IMG/VR virus record: IMGVR_UViG_3300020473_000106 | Location: 1-27,016 of that record | DNA from: a virus | Direction: 5' to 3' (one strand) | DNA: 27,016 nt | Shown: positions 22,140 to 27,016 of the stretch, one piece after another | Numbering within the stretch: the first letter of the stretch is position 1 | Layout: each line of letters opens with the position of its first letter | Position numbers and translations under genes: made by a program | Notes under the pieces: generated by a model | Databases searched by the model: none | What the model saw: only the letters and a program-made list of their open reading frames with translations | Told to the model about the DNA's origin: nothing

Positions 22140-23094
22140 CTTTCACCTCCTTGGTGTTATATCTTTGTTTTCTTATCTGACCTGCTTGTGGTGATCCCAT
22201 CAAATCAGCATTACATAAATCCTGAAATGAGCAATCCCAATCACAAGCTTTGGAAAGAACTCTAAAATAAGCCAAGTCATCTTTACTATCCATAAAGTTA
22301 ATCATTGTAGCCGTGCTATATAATTCACTTATCATGGTATCAGTAACTAACTTTGGCTTAGCTATAGTTATCCTCTTATAAAAGTTAGAACTGGATTTAA
22401 GACTTTCTAACCATGCGGTTAACTCATCTGTCATCTCCAAATCATTTTCCTCTATAAAATTTTTAAGAGTAGGATAATCTGTTTCTATCTTTACCTTAGA
22501 CATACGACCAGACTTAGTCATACGAGGTACTGTAGGTGGTTTAGTACGGATATAATTAAATATAAATTGGTCTACTTTTATATCCAATTCATTTAACGCC
22601 CACAAATATAATGTGGATTGTATATCTGTATTTCGCCACTCAGTATCTGGTAAAGTTTTATTAGATTTATGGTCCCAGCAACTAACTGTACCATCTCTCT
22701 TATCTCTTACAATCATATCTGGTTTGAATTTAAAGTTTAAACCACCAGTAATGGTTACTTCAAAATCTTCCTCTACTGATATAATTTCTAGGTTCTTGTC
22801 TTCCTTTTCCCAGAAGTCCATATAACCATTCATTAATCTAGCAGAGATACCAGGTAAATCACCATAGTGTTCTTTTTCCTCAGTTAGAAAACCATTAAAC
22901 TTGTGTGTTAATTCACCATAAGTTTCTAACCAATCCTCATCTTTGTAATGTGCTTCCAACATAGAGTGGATCCAATTACCTAAAGCTAATGGTACTGATT
23001 TTCTAACCGGCTCTAATCCCTCAATATATTTATATTCATATTGTTTAGGACAGCGCCTAAAGGTTTTTAATTTAGATTGTGATATATTCATCAC
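22126..23094 (-). CDS. RecB/Cas4-like PD-(D/E)XK nuclease with Fe-S cluster
   Basis: The 322-residue protein has a RecB-family active site: His43 (GNWIHSMLE), Asp126 (FKPDMIV), Asp141-His-Lys143 (CWDHKSNK) and Gln159/Tyr163 (TDIQSTLYLW). Cys15 (FRRCPKQYEYKY) with Cys284, Cys288 and Cys294 (CDWDCSFQDLC) have the split 1+3 spacing of the Fe-S cluster of Cas4 and AddB nucleases, which holds the fold together. Its likely job is to resect DNA ends for the Sak4-like recombinase encoded next to it. GAGGAGG precedes the start, and a promoter (23111-23138) lies just upstream. Residue 1 or 2 may be the true Met. Confidence 0.85.
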   Translation of the reverse strand: MMNISQSKLKTFRRCPKQYEYKYIEGLEPVRKSVPLALGNWIHSMLEAHYKDEDWLETYGELTHKFNGFLTEEKEHYGDLPGISARLMNGYMDFWEKEDKNLEIISVEEDFEVTITGGLNFKFKPDMIVRDKRDGTVSCWDHKSNKTLPDTEWRNTDIQSTLYLWALNELDIKVDQFIFNYIRTKPPTVPRMTKSGRMSKVKIETDYPTLKNFIEENDLEMTDELTAWLESLKSSSNFYKRITIAKPKLVTDTMISELYSTATMINFMDSKDDLAYFRVLSKACDWDCSFQDLCNADLMGSPQAGQIRKQRYNTKEVKDGRS

Positions 23095-23110
23095 TACCTC
23101 CTCTAAATCT

Positions 23111-23138
23111 ATTATACTATGTTCGGACTATTTGTAAA
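23111..23138 (-). promoter_or_regulatory. Sigma70-like promoter for the recombination operon
   Basis: On the - strand TTTACA (23138-23133), a 16-base spacer and TATAAT (23116-23111) match consensus at 11 of 12 positions. It overlaps the end of the polymerase gene, and the leader of about ten bases includes the GAGGAGG ribosome site of the nuclease gene. Confidence 0.6.
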
Positions 23139-24958
23139 GTTTCTGCACCTTCTGACCAATAGTCACCTACTTGAACATCAGCCACAATAGGTACTCTGAG
23201 TTCAAAGTCATAAGGTTCTATGATAGGGTTTTCCATAATTCTTACTATTTTCTGTATGGATTCATTAACTTTGGATTCATGTATTAGAAGTAGTAAGGAA
23301 TCATGGACTGTCCCTATCAAATTATCTAGGAAATCATCTCTTAATTCATTTAAGGTCATTAACATTAGGTCACTCGCCAACGATTGAACTGGTGAGTTGA
23401 TAGCCTGCCTCTCAGCTTGGGCTCTATAATATTCATTGGAAGAATGGATGTCATTTAATACTCTCAATCTACCTAATGGATTCATTACATAACCTCTGCG
23501 TTTGACTGTATCTCTCTGCCTTTGGTGCCATTCAAGTAAAGCTGGATAAGTGTTAAAGAATTTAGTTCTGGTTTCTTTTGCTTCTTCCAACGATATACTT
23601 AGACCAAAATTATCTCTTGCATATACCTTAAACTTCTCAGCACCCATACCATAAACAAAACCAAAGTTAACCGCTTTAGCTTTCTTTCTTTCCTCTTTTT
23701 CTGGGAATTCTTTACCAGTCATGGCTTGTGCAGTTATCGTATGTATGTCGCTATTGCTATGAAAGGCGCTTAAAAGTGCCTTATCGTTGCTGTAATGCGC
23801 CACTAAACGCAGTTCTACTTGTGAATAATCAACTTCAACAACCTTATAATCTTTGACCCCACCAATAAGACCACGGATAAATTCATCTCTAGGTACTTGT
23901 TGTAAGTTAGGATCCGAACTAGATAGTCGCCCAGTTACAGTATGAAATGGTTTAAAATTGGTATGTAAACGATAATTACTATCCATTCTTTCTGACCAAT
24001 TATCAAAGTATCTTGATTTATAGCCAGCCCAATGTCTAAACTCTAACACCTTATCAACTACACCTGATTGATCCATATCCAATAGTCTTAACAATACGGA
24101 TTCAGCAGTAGAAGGTGTACCAGATTTTGTACTCTCTAACATAGGTAAACCTAACTCTTTATACAATAGATTACCTAATTGTTTAGGACTACGAGGGTTA
24201 ACTTCATAACCTATGATATTCATTAGGTCAGTCTTAACTATTTCCACTTGTTCTAAAGTTTCATCTTGCCTATTGTGAAACTTGGTCCTATCTACTGGCA
24301 TACCATTAATTTCCATATCAGCCAAATTTCTATAAGCTGGCATTAATATATTAAAATATAATGGATTAGATATATGATGATTACCTTTATTGGATTCACT
24401 ACCTATAAGATTTCTTTGTGCTAACCATATTTGGTAAGTGTATAGCACATCATAAGCACCATACTCAAATAGTTCTTCCTTACTCATTTCATAAGGATCT
24501 TTTGATTTCATCAAGTGTTTCCATGGCTCTGCACCTAAGTATTTAATAGCCAAGGTTTCTAAATCTTTCTTGACATTTTCATCAAGGACATATTCAGCAC
24601 CCATCGTATCAAAACTAGGAAAGTATTCTCTACCATACTTAGCTTTGATGGCTTTATAATCAAACTTACCGTTCTGCATAATCCAATATTCTACTTTATC
24701 TAAAATAGGATATATCATTTCCCAGTAACTATGTTGCATTTGGTACTTATAATCTTGGTGATATAAAGGTAACACAAATGCAGTTTCACCATCAAAACTA
24801 AATTGTATGGTCACAATGTTAAAAGAAGGACTAAAGTAATCACCTAGTCTTTTCTTATTATCAGTTGTGGTTTCTACATCTAAAGCCGCAGTCTTTTTAA
24901 ATGCCTCTTGGGCTTTATGAACTGCGGTCATACTATCTATAATTATGGTATTAGACAT
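23117..24958 (-). CDS. polA: DNA polymerase, family A, with 3'-5' exonuclease
   Basis: The start is set at ATG 24958, which has AAAGGA close upstream and overlaps the previous gene by eight bases; an ATG at 24982 would add eight residues. In the 613-residue form the exonuclease has Asp27/Glu29 (LDVETT), Asn96/Asp100 (NGKFD) and Tyr/Asp169-170 (GAYD). Polymerase motif A has Asp377/Glu382 (VDYSQVELR), motif B Arg424, Lys428, Phe432 and Tyr436 (AVNFGFVYG), and motif C His552-Asp553. There is no 5' nuclease domain, so it is a Klenow-type replicative phage polymerase. Phe432 equals E. coli Phe762, the type linked in virome studies with virulent phages. Confidence 0.95.
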   Translation of the reverse strand: MSNTIIIDSMTAVHKAQEAFKKTAALDVETTTDNKKRLGDYFSPSFNIVTIQFSFDGETAFVLPLYHQDYKYQMQHSYWEMIYPILDKVEYWIMQNGKFDYKAIKAKYGREYFPSFDTMGAEYVLDENVKKDLETLAIKYLGAEPWKHLMKSKDPYEMSKEELFEYGAYDVLYTYQIWLAQRNLIGSESNKGNHHISNPLYFNILMPAYRNLADMEINGMPVDRTKFHNRQDETLEQVEIVKTDLMNIIGYEVNPRSPKQLGNLLYKELGLPMLESTKSGTPSTAESVLLRLLDMDQSGVVDKVLEFRHWAGYKSRYFDNWSERMDSNYRLHTNFKPFHTVTGRLSSSDPNLQQVPRDEFIRGLIGGVKDYKVVEVDYSQVELRLVAHYSNDKALLSAFHSNSDIHTITAQAMTGKEFPEKEERKKAKAVNFGFVYGMGAEKFKVYARDNFGLSISLEEAKETRTKFFNTYPALLEWHQRQRDTVKRRGYVMNPLGRLRVLNDIHSSNEYYRAQAERQAINSPVQSLASDLMLMTLNELRDDFLDNLIGTVHDSLLLLIHESKVNESIQKIVRIMENPIIEPYDFELRVPIVADVQVGDYWSEGAETLQIVRT

Positions 24959-25295
24959 GTATTCCTTTCTGTACTTTGTCATACAGGACTTTCAAATTCA
25001 TAGGCTTAAAGAACTTATCCCTCTCAATATATAGACCAAAAGGTAAGTCTAAATCTCTTAGCTCATTTATGCTAAATGGACCGAACTCACCATCTGGTAC
25101 CATGTGAGAAGTAACAAAGCCATAAGCTCTATCCTCATCTTTATCTAACTCCATAAGATACCAAGTGAAGCTACCTGTTGGATCAAAGAACTTGGCTGTA
25201 ACAGTCTGTTCTTCCATTGATAAGTTATCACCATAACCTAATTCAGGTGTATCTTTTAATATCTTTTTGGTTAACATCATTTGTCGTTTTGGCAT
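24951..25295 (-). CDS. DUF2958-like protein
   Basis: The 114-residue protein matches the DUF2958 pattern from memory: a start such as LKDTPELGYGDN, the segment VTAKFFDPTGSFTWYLMELD at 32-51, GEFGPFSINELRDLDLPFGL at 69-88 and IERDKFF at 90-96. DUF2958 proteins are common on plasmids and phages and have no firm function. It lies between the TS-like gene and the polymerase with tight overlaps, so it is co-expressed with replication genes. The start overlaps the preceding stop by one base. Confidence 0.7.
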   Translation of the reverse strand: MPKRQMMLTKKILKDTPELGYGDNLSMEEQTVTAKFFDPTGSFTWYLMELDKDEDRAYGFVTSHMVPDGEFGPFSINELRDLDLPFGLYIERDKFFKPMNLKVLYDKVQKGIHV

Positions 25296-26002
25296 TAAAA
25301 TACTCCTTCCATATCTTTAGCAAAACCATGTAAAGAAAATATGGTATGGGTAAAAGATCCCCATTTTATATTATCTTTATTTTGTTTGTTGTATTCCAAC
25401 ATAAACTTACTTCCATAAGCTACTGCCAATACAACATCTTTGGCCCAGTGTTTATAAAAATCACAAGACCTCATTATATAATTCATATATAATTTGTCAT
25501 ATCTAATAGCCATGTGATAACCAATAGAACAAGGCACTCTTTTACCATCTTTTCTACTGTCTGTATCTTGTGGCCACCAAATTGGTATGTATAGTTGTCG
25601 GCTATCTCTATTCTTAGTAGCCGCCGCAACTATTCTATCCATGTTATACTCTAATCTTTCAGGATATGAATAAGAGAACTTACCACCATGAATAAACTGT
25701 GACCAGTATTCCTCATCATGTTTATAAGCATTACCAGGATTACCACCTGTATTTAATCTCTCAAACAATTCCTCTTTTAGATAATCACCATCTAAGTTAT
25801 CTAAACCAAACTTCCATATATCACTACCCATATTTTTATGGCTAATGCTATACTGGTAGTTTAATAACTCGTGGGTCATATAACCTTTGTCTTTGCTCAC
25901 ATCCATATCTTGTACAGATTTGGATTGATAAATTAAAGCCAATTCTTTTAGGTCTCTAGTTATCTCGTTCTGAGCTTGGTCGATAGATATAAAATATCTC
26001 AT
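25295..26002 (-). CDS. Divergent thymidylate synthase-superfamily protein, possible dCMP hydroxymethylase
   Basis: The 235-residue protein aligns by eye with the thymidylate synthase core: DSRQ at 133-136 (phosphate-binding DSRR in TS), a Trp/Pro/Asp segment, the nucleophile Cys158 (VPCSIGYH), RSCD at 178-181, and SLHGF with His225/Phe227 in place of His-x-Tyr. Cys to Arg is 20 residues and Arg to the next key position is 11, exactly as in E. coli TS. That position is Asp189 instead of Asn177; Asp there marks dCMP hydroxymethylase and dCMP-accepting TS mutants. It may therefore methylate or hydroxymethylate dCMP. The start overlaps the upstream gene as ATGA. Confidence 0.75.
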   Translation of the reverse strand: MRYFISIDQAQNEITRDLKELALIYQSKSVQDMDVSKDKGYMTHELLNYQYSISHKNMGSDIWKFGLDNLDGDYLKEELFERLNTGGNPGNAYKHDEEYWSQFIHGGKFSYSYPERLEYNMDRIVAAATKNRDSRQLYIPIWWPQDTDSRKDGKRVPCSIGYHMAIRYDKLYMNYIMRSCDFYKHWAKDVVLAVAYGSKFMLEYNKQNKDNIKWGSFTHTIFSLHGFAKDMEGVF

Positions 26003-26121
26003 CTTTCCTCCTTCGATTTTAATTTAATTAATCTGGCTTCTACATAGACTTGGATGTCGATTAGTTTTTCCTCATCATCAATCTTGTCTATCTCATCTAA
26101 CCATTCATGAAGGTATCTCAT
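25999..26121 (-). CDS. Small helical charged protein, 40 residues
   Basis: ATG 26121 is chosen because AAGGAGG lies just before it; an upstream in-frame start at 26196 would add 25 residues that overlap the zinc-ribbon mini-gene almost entirely. The protein (MRYLHEWLDEIDKIDDEEKL start) is one charged helix and ends in KSKEER. Its stop overlaps the TS-like gene start as ATGA. Function is unknown. Confidence 0.55.
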   Translation of the reverse strand: MRYLHEWLDEIDKIDDEEKLIDIQVYVEARLIKLKSKEER

Positions 26122-26203
26122 CTTCCTCCTTAATCTCATAGAAACAATGTTTGCAGAATTCCCATTTAGGATCCCAATAATTGAAACACCTATCACAAAT
26201 CAT
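26105..26203 (-). CDS. Zinc-ribbon mini-protein, 32 residues
   Basis: ATG 26203 overlaps the stop of the upstream gene as ATGA and opens 32 codons ending at TGA 26107-26105. Cys3/Cys6 (CDRC) and Cys17/Cys20 (CKHC) make CX2C-X10-CX2C, a complete minimal zinc ribbon, followed by an acidic tail. It overlaps the next gene by 17 bases. The tight coupling and intact zinc site make it very probably real. A role in binding nucleic acid or a partner enzyme is possible. The same Cys spacing occurs in the protein at 5435-5725. Confidence 0.65.
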   Translation of the reverse strand: MICDRCFNYWDPKWEFCKHCFYEIKEEDEIPS

Positions 26204-27003
26204 ACATCCAATCCTTCTAATTTATCTAATGTTAGATTATTCACTTGAAGGCTAGGCTTTTGCTCACCCTTCTGTGATAAATCCCACATTGTTCTTACTC
26301 TACGAAAAGGCCCATAGATTTCTTCCTCTATAGTTTTACCTTCTCTCTCGTATCGTAAAACTGTGTCATGCCACTTCTGTATTCTCCTAGCTGTAGGCGT
26401 ATTTAATTCTAAAACCTGTTCAAACATTTGTGGATTAGCATAGAGATAAGGTAAAGTTTTAAAAGCATGTACCTGTGATACATCTATTTTCCACTGAAAA
26501 CTTATCTCTTTAGGATCACCTATATAACTAGCTAAAACACTGGCTAGACCTATATCTAAACCAGAGATATAACCCATATAAGTAACGCGGCTATGAAACA
26601 CTAGGGTAGGTTTAATGTGTGAATCCAACTGACCCCGAAAGGTGGCTGATAACAGACAGTTACCCCATTTGTGTTTCTTAGCCGACCTTTTATTACTTCG
26701 GAATTGCATTTCAGTTACAATTCCTTTATTACCAACCTCATTATATATCTCTCTGGATGCCTTAATGAACCTACTTGTTATCTCGGGATCCAAATAACTA
26801 CGAATAAGATTAGTCCATCTACCTTGTAAGAACCATAAATCATAACCTATATCAAAATCATTATGAAGGCTGGTGCTTTTCAAGGTAACATCATATAAAT
26901 TAGTACCAATTCCCATTTCATGGCCTACCTCAGGAGATAGTATATGACTTCTTGTGGCAATATTATGTAAAGCCGTAGCTTCAAATGTATTATTAATATC
27001 CAC
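26200..27003 (-). CDS. Second putative TS-fold protein
   Basis: From GTG 27003 the protein has 267 residues, but the frame stays open to the window edge, so the true start may lie outside. By eye it keeps the TS skeleton: Cys116 (WGNCLLSATFRG), Ser138-Arg139 (FHSR), Asp150 exactly 11 residues after Arg (YISGLDIG) and His179-x-Phe181 (SQVHAFK), with Cys-to-His 63 residues apart against 61 in E. coli TS. Sequence around these points is otherwise far from TS, so homology is tentative. Asp replaces the dUMP-selecting Asn, as in the companion gene at 25295. The two could form a heteromer or act in sequence on a pyrimidine nucleotide. Confidence 0.5.
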   Translation of the reverse strand: MDINNTFEATALHNIATRSHILSPEVGHEMGIGTNLYDVTLKSTSLHNDFDIGYDLWFLQGRWTNLIRSYLDPEITSRFIKASREIYNEVGNKGIVTEMQFRSNKRSAKKHKWGNCLLSATFRGQLDSHIKPTLVFHSRVTYMGYISGLDIGLASVLASYIGDPKEISFQWKIDVSQVHAFKTLPYLYANPQMFEQVLELNTPTARRIQKWHDTVLRYEREGKTIEEEIYGPFRRVRTMWDLSQKGEQKPSLQVNNLTLDKLEGLDV

Positions 27004-27016
27004 TATCCTGTCTGAA

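Noticed and set aside
24959-24982. Upstream ATG (24982) as polymerase start
   Set aside because: ATG 24958 has a ribosome site and an eight-base overlap like other joints here; the longer form overlaps the neighbour by 32 bases without a ribosome site.
26122-26196. Longer N-terminus for the small helical protein at 25999
   Set aside because: This part is the zinc-ribbon mini-gene read in another frame, and AAGGAGG directly precedes ATG 26121.
1-27016. tRNA genes, integrase, attachment sites, insertion sequences
   Set aside because: None could be recognised by eye; almost every base is in coding sequence, and the only longer gaps (4739-4823, 18462-18574, 20806-20888) have other explanations.

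Overview
This 27 kb window looks like part of a lytic, tailed, double-stranded DNA phage genome from a marine setting. It is AT-rich and tightly packed, with head-to-tail genes that mostly overlap by 1 to 14 bases (TAATG and ATGA joints). No sheath, tail tube or tape-measure gene is visible, and large transglycosylase-bearing and internal-virion-type proteins sit beside the capsid gene, so a short-tailed (podovirus-like) particle is the best guess. No terminase, portal, integrase or repressor is recognised; terminase and portal probably lie to the left of base 1. Several traits point, by inference only, to a low-GC marine actinobacterial host (Ca. Actinomarina-like): an actinobacterial-type single-cluster ferredoxin, an r1t-type holin, poly-threonine tracts typical of Acidimicrobiia secreted proteins, an actinophage-type internal virion protein, and a possible leaderless start.

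Left arm, + strand, 1-19755. Bases 1-4738 hold the tail end of an unseen gene and three large internal-virion-type genes, the first with a lytic transglycosylase domain. Bases 4824-6850 hold a scaffold-like protein, a zinc-ribbon protein and the major capsid protein (DUF5309/SU10 type). Small proteins and a putative connector follow. Bases 8034-13307 hold the tail-fibre region: a repeat-bearing fibre, an array of paralogous fibre-tip genes (two with glycine-rich adhesin-like domains) and conserved accessory proteins. Bases 13307-16518 hold small membrane proteins, a very unusual secreted Thr/Glu-rich protein and a DUF5675 candidate lysin. A beta-propeller-like tail protein, a metallophosphoesterase, an r1t-type holin and a poly-lysine micro-ORF close the arm at a bidirectional terminator (19755-19782).

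Right arm, - strand, read from 27016 down to 19781. In transcription order it holds two divergent thymidylate-synthase-superfamily proteins separated by two mini-genes, a DUF2958 protein, a family A DNA polymerase, a RecB/Cas4-like Fe-S nuclease, a Sak4-like RecA ATPase, a DUF669 ssDNA-binding-like protein, a conserved phage protein, a VRR-NUC nuclease and the ferredoxin. This is a replication, recombination and nucleotide-metabolism module. Strong sigma70-like promoters lie inside the 3' ends of the polymerase and DUF669 genes; the second is followed at once by two perfect hairpins.

The most notable points are: (1) two TS-fold genes that both carry Asp where TS has its dUMP-selecting Asn, suggesting dCMP hydroxymethylation or another pyrimidine modification; (2) a consensus promoter feeding a roughly 60-nt two-hairpin transcript with a CUCC-rich loop, a candidate regulatory RNA or attenuator; (3) a phage ferredoxin; (4) a strong ribosome site feeding a 13-residue Cys-rich ORF that ends on a G6 run and leads by a -1 shift into the secreted Thr/Glu-rich protein; (5) a metallophosphoesterase whose coding signal runs upstream of any standard start codon.
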